From JBMNGO01 sp050949885 (GTDB taxonomy: Bacteria > Bacillota > Syntrophomonadia > Syntrophomonadales > Syntrophomonadaceae): DNA of 64,000 nt. The DNA is taken from the NCBI GenBank assembly GCA_050949885.1, contig JBMNGO010000001.1, positions 372,001 to 436,000 of the forward strand, given 5' to 3'. Made by a program: the position numbers and the translations under genes. Below the pieces are notes generated by a model. The model saw only the letters and a list, made by a program, of their open reading frames with translations, was not told where the DNA came from and did not search any database. Below are positions 8,274-17,744 of this stretch, piece after piece; position 1 is the stretch's first letter; each line of letters opens with the position of its first letter.

Positions 8274-9113
8274 ATGACAGTCAAAATTATAACCGACAGT
8301 ACTGCTTATATTGATTCCAAAACCCAGCGTGATTATAATATATCGGTAATTCCTCTAAACGTGCACTTTGGGCAGGAGGTATACGAAGAAACCAGTTTAC
8401 CCTATGACTACTTTTATGATCGGATTGAAAGAGAAAAGGTGTTTCCTTTTTCATCCCCTCCTTCCTTTGAAAAAGTATATTCTGTATTCAGGGAGGCAGT
8501 TGCCCAGGGTGAAGAAGTTTTGGGAATATTTATTTCCAAGCAGCTCAGTGAAACATTTAACACTGCTGTTAAAGTGCGTGAAGAACTGCTGGGTATTTAC
8601 CCTGATGCCTCCATCACCATAATTGATTCCAAGAACACTTGTATGGCATTGGGATTGCCTGTAATTGCAGCAGCCCAGGCCGCCCAGGAAGGGAAAAACT
8701 TATATACTATAGTTGATATGGTTTCAGAAATTATAGATAAAATGCATTTTTACTTCATTCCGGTGAACCTGGACTATTTAAGAAAAGGCGGAAGAATTGG
8801 GGAAGCTTCTTCTCTGACCAACTTGTTCCCCCAGGTTCCTGTATTGTATACCAATAATGGCCGCATATCTGTGTTGAAAAAAGATCTTAATCCTGAAAAC
8901 GCGTTAGAACAGCTATTAAGTCTTTTATATAATGACTTTAAATCCAAGGGACTGCAACAAGTAGTAATCCACCACATACACTGCCATTATAAAGCCGTTA
9001 ATCTTGCCCAAGATATTAAATTAAGGTATGGTATTAAGGTTCCTGTTTTGGGAATTGGCCCTGTTATAGGTCTTCATGCCGGTCCGGGCACCGTTGGCAT
9101 AGTATATTACTAG
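8274..9113 (+). CDS. DegV family fatty-acid-binding protein
   Basis: 279 aa. DegV proteins bind a fatty acid and act with fatty acid kinase in lipid supply. Family features are the N-terminal KIITDSTAYI, the region containing FISKQLSETFNTA, and YLRKGGRIG in the middle. AGGAGG precedes the ATG. A second DegV paralogue is at 12599-13450 in the opposite direction. Function is inferred from family only. Confidence 0.9.
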   Translation: MTVKIITDSTAYIDSKTQRDYNISVIPLNVHFGQEVYEETSLPYDYFYDRIEREKVFPFSSPPSFEKVYSVFREAVAQGEEVLGIFISKQLSETFNTAVKVREELLGIYPDASITIIDSKNTCMALGLPVIAAAQAAQEGKNLYTIVDMVSEIIDKMHFYFIPVNLDYLRKGGRIGEASSLTNLFPQVPVLYTNNGRISVLKKDLNPENALEQLLSLLYNDFKSKGLQQVVIHHIHCHYKAVNLAQDIKLRYGIKVPVLGIGPVIGLHAGPGTVGIVYY

Positions 9114-9182
9114 AAATCAAAAGGTAAATATTTCCCTGGTTGGAATGCAATTAAAAATGAATCAATCCTGCTAAACCAATGG

Positions 9183-9214
9183 CAAGTCTTAATAATCTAA
9201 GGCTTGTTTTTTTT
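9183..9214 (+). terminator. Intrinsic terminator after the DegV gene
   Basis: CAAGTCTT pairs with AAGGCTTG (one G-T pair) around an 8-base loop, followed by TTTTTTTT. Confidence 0.75.
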
Positions 9215-9324
9215 ACAATTTTTTCTTCTGTCACTATTGCAATTTTATAACTGAATACTATGATTCATTTTACACAATCTAAATATAATTAAATCTTAAT
9301 CATAACGAAAGGAGCTGCCAGGAA

Positions 9325-9507
9325 ATGACTCTGAATCAACAAGAACTGCAAAATCTGCGGCATCTAATCGGGTCTCATTTAACCATGGAAAGAAAATTAA
9401 ACTTTTATGCCGATGAAGCCCAAGATCCCCAATGTAAGCAAATGTTTGCTCAAGCAGCACAATCCGCAAGTGACACCTGTCAGAAATTGATTAGTTTCTT
9501 AGGATAA
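9325..9507 (+). CDS. Small hypothetical protein, possibly spore-associated
   Basis: 60 aa, mostly helical, with no membrane segment. AAAGGAG lies before the ATG. It is 12 bp upstream of a CotF-like gene, and the two form a pair ended by the terminator at 9792-9825. Small proteins of this kind often accompany CotF-like coat proteins in spore formers. I do not recognise a catalytic motif, and the role is inferred from its neighbour. Confidence 0.65.
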   Translation: MTLNQQELQNLRHLIGSHLTMERKLNFYADEAQDPQCKQMFAQAAQSASDTCQKLISFLG

Positions 9508-9519
9508 GGAGATGAATTA

Positions 9520-9777
9520 ATGAATAAGCATATCCGTGACAAAGAAATGGTAAATGATGTTCTTTCTATGTGTAAATCAAGTCTAATAACCTATGCGGAT
9601 TCTATTTCCGAAACTGGGAACCAAAAGTTAAGGCAGACTTTGCAGCAAATCCGCAATTCTGATGAACAATTCCATTATCAGCTATATTCTATGGCACAAC
9701 AAAAGGGTTTTTATAAGCCCGCAGCCCAGGCCAGCCAGCAAGATATTGAACAGGTTAAAAGTCAGTTAAGTTCTTAG
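9520..9777 (+). CDS. CotF-like spore coat protein
   Basis: 85 aa matching the coat F domain. It begins with an NKHIRDKEMVNDVL-type helix, followed by SSLITYADSISETGN and the closing QYELY-like segment HYQLYSMAQQKGFYKP. Such proteins form the spore coat or act as small ferritin-fold scaffolds. It is co-directional with the 60-aa gene before it, with a ribosome site AAGGAG. The identity is from the family pattern. Confidence 0.75.
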   Translation: MNKHIRDKEMVNDVLSMCKSSLITYADSISETGNQKLRQTLQQIRNSDEQFHYQLYSMAQQKGFYKPAAQASQQDIEQVKSQLSS

Positions 9778-9791
9778 TAAAAATAAAAAGA

Positions 9792-9825
9792 GGGTGCACC
9801 TTATTGGTTACAGGTGCACCTTTTT
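9792..9825 (+). terminator. Bidirectional intrinsic terminator
   Basis: GGGTGCACCT pairs with AGGTGCACCT (one G-T), with A residues before and TTTTT after. It closes the coat-gene pair on the plus strand and could also work on the minus strand. Confidence 0.85.
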
Positions 9826-10054
9826 ACATTTTTGCTAATTTTATCGTGATACCATGTCTATAAAGGCTTGAATCTAAATTGGAGTTAATACTATAATATT
9901 CCCATCCCTGCTGAGCTAATCCTCCCATCGTTCCGGGCTGGTTAAATGAAAGACAGATTTCCCGAATAAGTTCCAGGGCAGGGCAAATAATAAAAGAGGA
10001 TTGGCAAAATAGAAATAGCCCCTTTAATTTTAACAAAACACTGGGAGAATTATT

Positions 10055-11062
10055 ATGAAGGTAGCTATGCTGTCGCCTATTGCCTGGCGAACTCCTCCCA
10101 GGCATTATGGTCCCTGGGAAAGGGTAGTATCTTTAATAACTGAAGGTTTGGTCTCAAATAATATTCAGGTAACCCTATTTGCTACAGGGGATTCCATAAC
10201 TTCAGCCCAACTACAATATATTTGTCCGTATCCTTATGAAGAAAACCCTGATATTGATCCTAAAGTATGGGAAGCTTTGCATATATCATACCTTTTTGAA
10301 AGGGCCGGAGAATTCGATATAATTCATAATAATTACGATTTTATGCCCCTTTCTTATAGTCGCTTGGTAAAAACACCAATGATTACAACCATCCACGGCT
10401 TTTCTTCCAAAAAAATCCTGCCCATATATAGGGAGTATAACCGCGACAACTACTATGTATCCATTAGTAATGCGGATCGCCACCCGGATCTTGATTACCT
10501 GGCTACCGTATATCATGGCATAGACCTTAAAGAGTTTACGCTCAATCTCCAGGCCGGCAACTACCTGCTGTACTTTGGACGCATACACCCGGACAAAGGC
10601 CTTTCCGAGGCGATACAGATTGCCTGCCAGTTCGGAATGAAGCTGCTGATTGCAGGCATTATTCAGGATAAACATTATTTTAATGAAAAAGTAGCCCCCC
10701 ATATTGACAATGATTTCATTGCCTATCTGGGTTCTGTAGGCCCCTCACAGAGAAATGATCTTTTGGCAGGTGCTTATGCCCTCCTCCATCCCATCCGCTT
10801 TGATGAGCCTTTTGGCCTTAGTGTAGTAGAAGCTATGGCCTGTGGGACTCCGGTTGTTGCCTTCACCCGGGGATCCATGCCCGAGGTAATAAAAGATGGC
10901 AAAACCGGTTTTTTGGTAAATAATGTTAATGAGGCCTGTGAAGCCTTAAATGACTTGCCAATAATTAACAGAAAAGCCTGTCGGGATTGGGTGGAAAACA
11001 GATTCAGCCAGGAACGGATGGTGGCTGACTATATCACCCTTTACAACACAATTCTTCAATAA
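10055..11062 (+). CDS. Glycosyltransferase family 4 protein
   Basis: 335 aa cytosolic GT-B fold enzyme that moves a sugar from a nucleotide donor to an unknown acceptor. The N-terminal domain has the glycine-rich acceptor loop in PPRHYGPWERVV. The C-terminal domain has YFGRIHPDKGL and the GT4 E-x7-E block RFDEPFGLSVVEAMACGTP. The start follows GGGAG. It stands alone, with no cell-wall or capsule cluster next to it, so the product is unknown. Confidence 0.88.
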   Translation: MKVAMLSPIAWRTPPRHYGPWERVVSLITEGLVSNNIQVTLFATGDSITSAQLQYICPYPYEENPDIDPKVWEALHISYLFERAGEFDIIHNNYDFMPLSYSRLVKTPMITTIHGFSSKKILPIYREYNRDNYYVSISNADRHPDLDYLATVYHGIDLKEFTLNLQAGNYLLYFGRIHPDKGLSEAIQIACQFGMKLLIAGIIQDKHYFNEKVAPHIDNDFIAYLGSVGPSQRNDLLAGAYALLHPIRFDEPFGLSVVEAMACGTPVVAFTRGSMPEVIKDGKTGFLVNNVNEACEALNDLPIINRKACRDWVENRFSQERMVADYITLYNTILQ

Positions 11063-11174
11063 TTCGTTAATAAGCTTTCTTATTATCCATTAGTTTCAAC
11101 TAAAACAACCCAAGGCCTTTTGATATAATTGTTATAAAAGGTCGGTTTTTGACTTTTTGGTGGGGAGAGAATTT

Positions 11175-12602
11175 GTGACAAAGATTTCCATCCGACTCTG
11201 GGGGGCAATACCATATATCCGTACTGTGGCCATTATATTGACTGTCCTTTTAGGTTCTCTTTTGTCAGTGTATCTTTTCGGACCCACTTCTTATGATATT
11301 CAGGGTGCTTCCGTTTACGTTTTCGCCGAACCGGCTGCCGAGGGTAAAACCGTTGTTGATATACCTCCCTTCGGGAACATTTTAGCCAACACCCACCCCC
11401 TTCCTCTGGAGCTTCACCTGAGGCTTGATTATGTTGGAACTCAACTGGCCCAGGGTATAGTTAACCTTAATGACACCGAGTCGCCGATAATCAGCGCTGT
11501 ACAGCAAGGTCTGCAAGATGCCATGGCCTCTTTTTTCTGGCGGCAAATAGCGGTGGGAGCTTTGGGAGCAGCTCTTTTCACCTTATTACTATGGCGCCTA
11601 AAGATAAAACATGCTCTTCTTGCAGGATTAGCAGGAGCTTTGATTATTGCCCTAATTCTTTTAGGAGGCTTTAGGGATTATGATATTGAAGCATTCAAAG
11701 AACCGGAATACACTGGGGTAATCGCCATGGCCCCCCAATTCATTCCCGAACCATCCAAACTTCTTGCTCAATTAGAGGAAATGAAACATCAAACCCGCTT
11801 AATGGTTTTCAATATGCAATCCCTATTTGATAGCGTAAAAAGTCTTTCTCTCTTGGGCAACCCGGAGAAAGATGAATCTGTGACTAAAATCCTTCTGGTC
11901 AGCGACCTTCATTCCAATCCGGTGGGTATTTCTTTTATAAATGGTTTAGCGCAAAACTTTGATATAGACTTAATAATTGATGCGGGAGATCTGACTGATT
12001 TCGGTTCCCCTCTGGAGACCAAAGTAACCGACGGGCTGAAGGAATTAAAAATCCCTTATTTATTCTGTCCAGGCAATCATGACACACCTGAGATTAGCAA
12101 TTTTGTTAGAAGTATAAACAACACCTGGGTGCTGGACAGGGACATAATTGAAGTGGCCGGGATCCGGATTATGGGTGTTCCTGACCCGCTCTCCACCGGC
12201 TCCCAAGTTACAGAGCCTGATGAACAAAAATGGAGGGACTTGGCACAAGAACAAATGCAATACTTAATAACATATGCCCAAGAGGCTAAAGAAATGCCTG
12301 ACCTGTTGGTAGTTCATAATCCTCAATTAACTGCTGAATTTACAGATTGTTTCCCAATTATTATAAATGGGCATACCCATAGCCAACAAATAAGGCAAAC
12401 CACCAACAGTATAATTCTCAATCCCGGAACCTCCGGAGCAGCTGGCATGCGTGGTCTTTATACCGAGGATAGTGTTCCCTATTCGGCCATCATCCTTTAT
12501 TATAAACCCAGTGCAGGGGCCCTGGCAGCAGACACTATAAACTACGAACCCCAATCAGACAGATTCTATATTGAAAGAAAGCTTTTTAATTCTCTAGACT
12601 AA
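11175..12602 (+). CDS. Membrane-anchored metallophosphoesterase
   Basis: About 475 aa. The N-terminal half holds a membrane segment (residues 12-35), an extracytoplasmic part and two more membrane helices. The C-terminal half is a calcineurin-like phosphoesterase with SDLHSN, DAGDLTD, CPGNHDTPE and INGHTHSQ, which supply the two-metal ligands. I choose GTG 11175 because GGGGAGAG lies five bases before it. Its stop codon overlaps that of the convergent DegV gene. The substrate is unknown. Confidence 0.85.
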   Translation: MTKISIRLWGAIPYIRTVAIILTVLLGSLLSVYLFGPTSYDIQGASVYVFAEPAAEGKTVVDIPPFGNILANTHPLPLELHLRLDYVGTQLAQGIVNLNDTESPIISAVQQGLQDAMASFFWRQIAVGALGAALFTLLLWRLKIKHALLAGLAGALIIALILLGGFRDYDIEAFKEPEYTGVIAMAPQFIPEPSKLLAQLEEMKHQTRLMVFNMQSLFDSVKSLSLLGNPEKDESVTKILLVSDLHSNPVGISFINGLAQNFDIDLIIDAGDLTDFGSPLETKVTDGLKELKIPYLFCPGNHDTPEISNFVRSINNTWVLDRDIIEVAGIRIMGVPDPLSTGSQVTEPDEQKWRDLAQEQMQYLITYAQEAKEMPDLLVVHNPQLTAEFTDCFPIIINGHTHSQQIRQTTNSIILNPGTSGAAGMRGLYTEDSVPYSAIILYYKPSAGALAADTINYEPQSDRFYIERKLFNSLD

Positions 12603-13450
12603 TCTCTCAGGAAAAACACCGAATAGGTGCCAGCCCCGACATGGGACCCAATAACCGCCCCTATTTCAGAAATAACAAATTGGCTGCATCCAAACTTTTC
12701 CCTCATTAGACTCTGCAGTTCCAGAGCGCCCTTATTATCGTAGGAATAGTTAATTCCGATCAACTGGTTGGAAAGGTTACTGGACCTTTCCGCTATAAGC
12801 TCCAATAGCCTTTTTTTGGCCTTTTTTAAACCATGGACCTTTTCCAGAGGATAAATCTTTCCTCCCCTGAAATGTAGAATTAATTTAATATTTAGCAGAT
12901 CACCCAATGTTGCGGCCGCAGCATTGACTCTGCCTCCCCTTTTTAACATATCAAAATTTCCTACAATAAAGAGATGTTCCATCCTGTTAATATTATCTGT
13001 TACTTCTGCCAATACTTCTTCTTTGCTCTTTCCTGCCTTTATCGCCTGAGCCGCCCGGATTACAGTTAAACCATATCCTACAGAAGCACTGAGGGTATCC
13101 ACCACTGTAATCCTTTCCGGAGAAACCAGATCTCTGGCTATGCAGGCAGAATTATAAGTCCCGCTCAAACCCGACGAAAAGGCCAGGTAGATTATCTCAT
13201 CATCAGTCTCATCAATTACCCTGGCAAACTCCTCTTGAAACACAGCCGGACCTATCTGGGCCGTGGTGGGGATTAAGGTTGAGTCAGCAGCCAACATCTG
13301 ATAAAAAGCCTTGGGCTCAAGATTTAAACGATCGAAATATACATTGCCCCTAATACTTACTGAAATGTAGAAAAGTTTTACTCCTAAACTTTCTAATAAT
13401 TCCTTATCAAGATCACAGGCATTGTCTGCATATAGACGAATTGTTCCCAT
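12599..13450 (-). CDS. DegV family fatty-acid-binding protein (second copy)
   Basis: 283 aa, with the DegV N-terminus IRLYADNACDLDKEL, the central FSSGLSGTYNSA lipid-binding loop and MLKRGGRVN. It diverges clearly from the copy at 8274-9113. Its 3' end overlaps the phosphoesterase gene by four bases on the opposite strand. Its role, presumably in fatty acid handling, is inferred from the family. Confidence 0.9.
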   Translation of the reverse strand: MGTIRLYADNACDLDKELLESLGVKLFYISVSIRGNVYFDRLNLEPKAFYQMLAADSTLIPTTAQIGPAVFQEEFARVIDETDDEIIYLAFSSGLSGTYNSACIARDLVSPERITVVDTLSASVGYGLTVIRAAQAIKAGKSKEEVLAEVTDNINRMEHLFIVGNFDMLKRGGRVNAAAATLGDLLNIKLILHFRGGKIYPLEKVHGLKKAKKRLLELIAERSSNLSNQLIGINYSYDNKGALELQSLMREKFGCSQFVISEIGAVIGSHVGAGTYSVFFLRD

Positions 13451-13661
13451 GCAAAATCCTCCAACTCCTGTAGTGCTAGATGGCTTCCCTATATTTTACT
13501 AATACCTCTTTAATAAAATACTACTTTTTTGAGACCCATTCAATACAGCCGATAGGCTGCCAAGGCATCAGAGAACCACCAGCCTTTTATTTCTCCTTCA
13601 CAATTGATAAAAAACGGTATAAACTTAAACAGTTATATTCATATAGCAGGGGAATTAGTGA

Positions 13662-14864
13662 ATGATTGATAACATAAAAAAACTGGCTGCCCCTCTTCTT
13701 CTTTTTGCTTTAGCCAACCTGGCCATGGGGCTATACGCAGGCCTTTATGAACCCTCCTTCAATAACTATTTAGCTCAGGTTCATCAGCTGGATGAGGTTA
13801 CCCGCGGAAGCCTGGAATTCCCGCGTGAACTGCCCGGTTTTCTGGTTGTCTTCATCTTTTCCGGGTTATTATTTTTAACCGATACACGTATGGGCATGCT
13901 GGCTACCTTTCTAGTGGGGATATCCCTTTGGGGGCAAGGATTTTTCGCTCCCAATATTCCCATGGTAGTAGTCTGGATGTTAGTCTGGAGTACTGGGTCC
14001 CATTTATTTATGGTCCTTAAATCCTCAATTGCCCTCCGGTTAACCGACAAGAGCCAGGCCGGAACTATTCTGGGCCGACTGGGGGGCCTGGAATCCCTGG
14101 GAAAACTAATAGGGATGGGATTAGTCCTCTTTGGTGTATCACAATTAGGTTTTTCCTTTGGCATCATTTTTGCTGTTTCGGGGTCTTGCGCACTGGCAGC
14201 AGCCTTATTACTTTTTTTTATTAAGCCCCAGCCCATTAAACGACCACCCCATTATCTTATGTTCAAAAAGAAATACGCCTTGTATTATTTTTTTAATGTC
14301 TTATTTGGCGCCAGAAAGCAAATATTCTTGACCTTTGGGCCCTGGATATTGATAAGACTATTCAACTGTGGTATTGAGACATTTGCGATTTTAGGACTGA
14401 CCGGAACAGTTTTGGGCTTGTTTTTCTGGCCTCTGTTGGGGCGGCTCATTGACCTTTGGGGAGAAAGAACCATAATCTTTATTGATTCCATTGTTTTTGG
14501 CTGTATATGTATTTTTTATGGCTTCTCCCCCCAATGGTTTCCCTACCATACGGCTTTGAAAATAATTATGGTTTGTTATGTATTAGACCAGTTATTCTTC
14601 GCAGTCAGTATGGTTCGTACCACTTATCTTAACCGCATAGCTGAGTCAAGTGATGATATAGCGCCAACCCTCTCCATGGGACTCACTATTGACCATGCGG
14701 TCTCCATGCTGGTTCCTGTTGGCGGAGGAATTCTTTGGGCATTTTGGGGATACCAATGGGTCTTTATAGCAGCCGCTATCCTGGCATTGGTTACTCTTGG
14801 CACCTCTTTCTTTATTCCCGCCCCATCAAGTAAATCTGCCAGTGCAAATGGGACAGGTTCTTAA
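13662..14864 (+). CDS. MFS transporter
   Basis: 400 aa with about 12 hydrophobic segments. The central loop and the paired six-helix halves fit the major facilitator fold. Gene context gives no substrate. The start ATG follows GCAGGGG. A gap of about 210 bases precedes it with no clear gene. Confidence 0.85.
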   Translation: MIDNIKKLAAPLLLFALANLAMGLYAGLYEPSFNNYLAQVHQLDEVTRGSLEFPRELPGFLVVFIFSGLLFLTDTRMGMLATFLVGISLWGQGFFAPNIPMVVVWMLVWSTGSHLFMVLKSSIALRLTDKSQAGTILGRLGGLESLGKLIGMGLVLFGVSQLGFSFGIIFAVSGSCALAAALLLFFIKPQPIKRPPHYLMFKKKYALYYFFNVLFGARKQIFLTFGPWILIRLFNCGIETFAILGLTGTVLGLFFWPLLGRLIDLWGERTIIFIDSIVFGCICIFYGFSPQWFPYHTALKIIMVCYVLDQLFFAVSMVRTTYLNRIAESSDDIAPTLSMGLTIDHAVSMLVPVGGGILWAFWGYQWVFIAAAILALVTLGTSFFIPAPSSKSASANGTGS

Positions 14865-15035
14865 CCCACATCGGCATATTTGAAGTACTTAAAATGCAAA
14901 TAGGGACGGTAAATAATGTGGAAACTAATTTGCAACCGGCTGGCGTCCCCGCTTGCATGCTGGTGGCTTGACTAAATTATCCCTTTTCCGGAAAATATAT
15001 ATAAATATACAAAAGCAAAAAGGGAGGAAATAGTA

Positions 15036-15710
15036 ATGGCTAAAATCAAATGGTTGGGACATGCTGCCTTTGAAATAACTTCGGAAGCCAATAAGAAGAT
15101 TTATATTGATCCCTGGATAGAGGGCAATCCGGCCTGTCCGGTTACCATATCCGATCTGCCCCGCCCCGATTTGGTTCTCATCACCCATGATCATTTTGAC
15201 CACCTGGGAAGTGCTGTTGCTCTATTGGAGAAGGGTGGAAAAGCTGCTGGCCAGCCGGAATTAGTGGCAAAATTGGAAGGAATCAGCCCTGAATCCTTGA
15301 TCAGGATGAATACTGGAGGAACCGTTACTGTAGATGGAATAAAAATAGCCATGGTTCATGCCTTCCACTCATCCGCTACCGGAGGTGCAGTAGGTTTTAT
15401 CCTGACCCTGGAAAACGGCCAAGTTATATACCACAGTGGGGATACAGGTATATTCAGCGATATGAAACTCTTTGCCGACCTCTATAAAATTAATATAGCC
15501 CTGTTGCCCATAGGGAGTGTTTTCACCATGGATGCTTATCAGGCCGCTATGGCCACCAAAATGATTTCTCCAGAAGTGGTTATCCCCATGCATTATAGTA
15601 CTTTTCCGGCACTGGCACAAACCCCGGAAGACTTTGCCCGGCAAGCCAATGAACATGCCCCTCAAACCAAAGTAATTATTCTGAAACCTGGAGAGGAGTA
15701 CACCTTTTAA
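15036..15710 (+). CDS. UPF0173 metal-dependent hydrolase
   Basis: 224 aa metallo-beta-lactamase fold. The metal-binding motif is THDHFDHLG. Further ligand regions are MVHAFHSS, YHSGDTG and VIPMHYSTFP, exactly as in the UPF0173 (YtkL-like) family. AGGGAGG lies before the ATG. The substrate is not known. It lies head to tail against the methionine aminopeptidase gene, eight bases apart and convergent. Confidence 0.93.
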   Translation: MAKIKWLGHAAFEITSEANKKIYIDPWIEGNPACPVTISDLPRPDLVLITHDHFDHLGSAVALLEKGGKAAGQPELVAKLEGISPESLIRMNTGGTVTVDGIKIAMVHAFHSSATGGAVGFILTLENGQVIYHSGDTGIFSDMKLFADLYKINIALLPIGSVFTMDAYQAAMATKMISPEVVIPMHYSTFPALAQTPEDFARQANEHAPQTKVIILKPGEEYTF

Positions 15711-15717
15711 CAACAGC

Positions 15718-16590
15718 TTATAGACTTAATATTTCGTAGCCGTCTTCCGTTACTCGAACGGTGTGTTCCCATTGAGCCGACCAGGAATTGTCAGCGGTAA
15801 CAGCGGTCCAGCCATCCTTGAGTATTCTGCACTCTGGACCGCCTGCATTTATCATAGGTTCGATGGTGAAAACCATATTGGGCACCAGAATCATTCCTGA
15901 TTCTCTTGCTCCATAGTGGTAGATAAAGGGTTCTTCGTGGAAAGCCAATCCGATACCGTGCCCGCCAAAGTCGCGAACTACCGAATAGCCGTACTTGGTG
16001 GCATGTTGTTCAATAGCATAGGCGATGTCCCCAATACGGTTGAACGGTTTAACCTGTTCAATTCCCAGGTAGAGGCATTCCCGGGAGACTTGCACCAACT
16101 GCCGGGCTTCAACCGAAACATCGCCAATAAGGAACATCCGGCTGGTGTCCCCGAAATACCCGTCAACAATACAGGTAACGTCTACGTTTATAATATCTCC
16201 ATCGGTTAAAACGGTGTTATCAGGTATGCCGTGCACCACCACATTATTAATTGATGTGCAGACGCTGCGGGGATACCCTTTATAGTTCAGAGGTGCAGGG
16301 TATCCTCCATGCAAAATAGTATAATCATAAACCCATTGGTCAATCTGCAATGTGGTAATACCTGGTTTTATGCGGCTGGCCACCATTTCCAGGACTGCTT
16401 TGCTCAATTGGCATGCTTTCCTGATTCCCTCAATATCTTCAGCAGTTTTAATCATACTCCGGCTAGGAACCGGGTCGCCTTTCTTGCCTAATTGTTCCAG
16501 CTTCATATCCATCTCCAGATGGCACTTTTTATATTTTTTGCCGCTGCCGCACCAGCATGGTTCATTACGATTTAGTTTAATACTGGCCAC
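15718..16590 (-). CDS. map: Type I methionine aminopeptidase with N-terminal SEC-C zinc motif
   Basis: 290 aa. Residues 5-30 form a SEC-C zinc-binding motif (NEPCWCGSGKKYKKCH), as in the longer MAP forms of Firmicutes. The catalytic domain has VDVTCIVDGYFGDTSR (two Asp ligands), GGHGIGLAFHEEP (His) and MVFTIEPMI (Glu), with a final Glu near WEHTV. It removes N-terminal methionine from new proteins. The start is GTG, with AAAGGGA directly upstream. Confidence 0.95.
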   Translation of the reverse strand: MASIKLNRNEPCWCGSGKKYKKCHLEMDMKLEQLGKKGDPVPSRSMIKTAEDIEGIRKACQLSKAVLEMVASRIKPGITTLQIDQWVYDYTILHGGYPAPLNYKGYPRSVCTSINNVVVHGIPDNTVLTDGDIINVDVTCIVDGYFGDTSRMFLIGDVSVEARQLVQVSRECLYLGIEQVKPFNRIGDIAYAIEQHATKYGYSVVRDFGGHGIGLAFHEEPFIYHYGARESGMILVPNMVFTIEPMINAGGPECRILKDGWTAVTADNSWSAQWEHTVRVTEDGYEILSL

Positions 16591-16612
16591 TCCCTTTTAT
16601 CCAATACTTTCT

Positions 16613-17368
16613 TTATACCTTCCAACCACCATCAATACTGATTACCTGTCCGTTAATATAAGCAGCTGAAGGAGACAGTAAAAATACACAGGCACCAGCA
16701 ATCTCTTCCGGGAACCCCAACCTATCAGCTGGAATCTGTTCTACCAAGTCTTCTTTGTCCTTGGGCTGCAATTCACGATTAAGCATATCCGTTGCAATAG
16801 CCCCAGGAGCAATGGCATTGACCGTTATTCCTGACGGTCCCACTTCCTTGGCCAGGGATTTGGTCAGGCTGATCAAGCCCCCTTTGGAAGCAGCATAGGC
16901 ACATTCACAACTGGCACCATATAACCCCCATACCGAAGCAATGTTTATAATTCGTCCCGACTTTTTCCTTATCATAGCCGGGAGAGCCCTCTTACTGCAT
17001 AGAAAGGGGCCTTTAAGATTAGTATCCATAATTTTCTGCCATTGTTCCTCGGTTGTATCAGTTAGGAGGCCTCTATAAGAAATACCGGCATTATTGATAA
17101 GAAAATCAATATGGCCGAACCTCTCTTCAACAATAGCAAACATCCGCTCTACATCTTCACCTTGGCTTACATCCGCTTTTATAGCCAGAACCTCCGCTCC
17201 CTGGCAACTAAGCTGCTCTTGAATTTGTAGGGCTGCTTTTTCTGAAGTTAAATAATTGATGGCGATGCGAATTCCCTGCTTAGCCAATGCCCTGGCTATA
17301 GCCGCACCTATTCCCCGGCTGGCTCCGGTGATTAAACATACTTTTTCCATCAGCACCTGTTCTGCCAA
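16613..17368 (-). CDS. Short-chain dehydrogenase/reductase (FabG-like)
   Basis: 251 aa with the Rossmann motif TGASRGIG, the NNAG block (FLINNAGIS), catalytic Tyr-Lys in YAASKGG, and the C-terminal NGQVISIDGGW. It probably reduces or oxidises a 3-oxoacyl or related alcohol using NAD(P). The start is TTG 17368 or ATG 17350; both have acceptable ribosome sites. No fatty acid synthesis genes adjoin it, so the physiological substrate is open. Confidence 0.88.
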   Translation of the reverse strand: MAEQVLMEKVCLITGASRGIGAAIARALAKQGIRIAINYLTSEKAALQIQEQLSCQGAEVLAIKADVSQGEDVERMFAIVEERFGHIDFLINNAGISYRGLLTDTTEEQWQKIMDTNLKGPFLCSKRALPAMIRKKSGRIINIASVWGLYGASCECAYAASKGGLISLTKSLAKEVGPSGITVNAIAPGAIATDMLNRELQPKDKEDLVEQIPADRLGFPEEIAGACVFLLSPSAAYINGQVISIDGGWKV

Positions 17369-17446
17369 AAATACCCCTCATTTCCTTACCTTAAAAGCTA
17401 AGTAATATCCGTCAGGCCTTGTAACAAAAAACATCCCTAATAAAGC

Positions 17447-17471
17447 AAAAAGCCCTCTTATTATAGAGGAC
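17447..17471 (-). terminator. Terminator of the candidate RNA
   Basis: GTCCTCT pairs with AGAGGGC (one T-G) around ATAATA, then TTTTT. It lies 12 bases past the closing stem. Confidence 0.75.
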
Positions 17472-17650
17472 ATATGTGATCTGGGTGGCAGAGATACCTT
17501 AATTCTAAACGGGAACCAAATGACCTCTCTTTTATTGCCAAAACCACCAGAACCGATCGTTTATCTACTTAAAACCAATTAACGTTTTTTCCTTTATGGG
17601 ATTCATACGAGCGACTGAATTATTTAAAACCAACTAATTCTCTGCCACCC
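17447..17650 (-). ncRNA. Candidate free-standing structured RNA (about 204 nt), family not recognised
   Basis: A near-consensus promoter on the minus strand (17658-17686) should start transcription at about 17650, exactly at GGGTGGCAGAGA. A perfect complement of these 12 bases lies at 17483-17494, giving a 12-bp closing stem around about 145 nt. An intrinsic terminator follows at 17447-17471. The interior has repeated GGTTTTAA and GGTT blocks and several possible small hairpins. There is no convincing ORF. The size and closed ends recall 6S RNA, but I could not fold it into the long rod expected of 6S. Confidence 0.6.
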
Positions 17651-17657
17651 TATTTAT

Positions 17658-17686
17658 ATTTTAATTGATTTGCTTTTCTTTATCAA
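17658..17686 (-). promoter_or_regulatory. SigA-type promoter for the candidate RNA
   Basis: On the minus strand, TTGATA (17681-17686), a 17-base spacer, then TAAAAT (17658-17663). The expected start is seven bases on, at the first G of the closing stem. Confidence 0.7.
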
Positions 17687-17744
17687 GCGGGAATTACCGC
17701 TGCTAACAGGATTAACTAAAACCATAATAATCATAATAACCTGA

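Noticed and set aside
9824..10105. Minus-strand ORF of 93 codons with a protein-like C-terminal half (LIREICLSFNQPGTMGG)
   Set aside because: Its 5' part overlaps the start of the glycosyltransferase gene and no ribosome site fits an internal start (TTG 10036 lacks one). It could be a remnant of a lost gene ending at the shared terminator, but I cannot support it as a gene.
13480..13665. 61-codon plus-strand ORF before the MFS gene
   Set aside because: No ribosome site and no recognisable pattern; it runs into the real MFS start.
17483..17650. T-box riboswitch, because of GGGTGGCAGAG
   Set aside because: The T-box antiterminator needs an AGGGTGGNACCGCG-type block and a downstream biosynthetic gene; neither is present. 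The motif is instead one arm of a closing stem.
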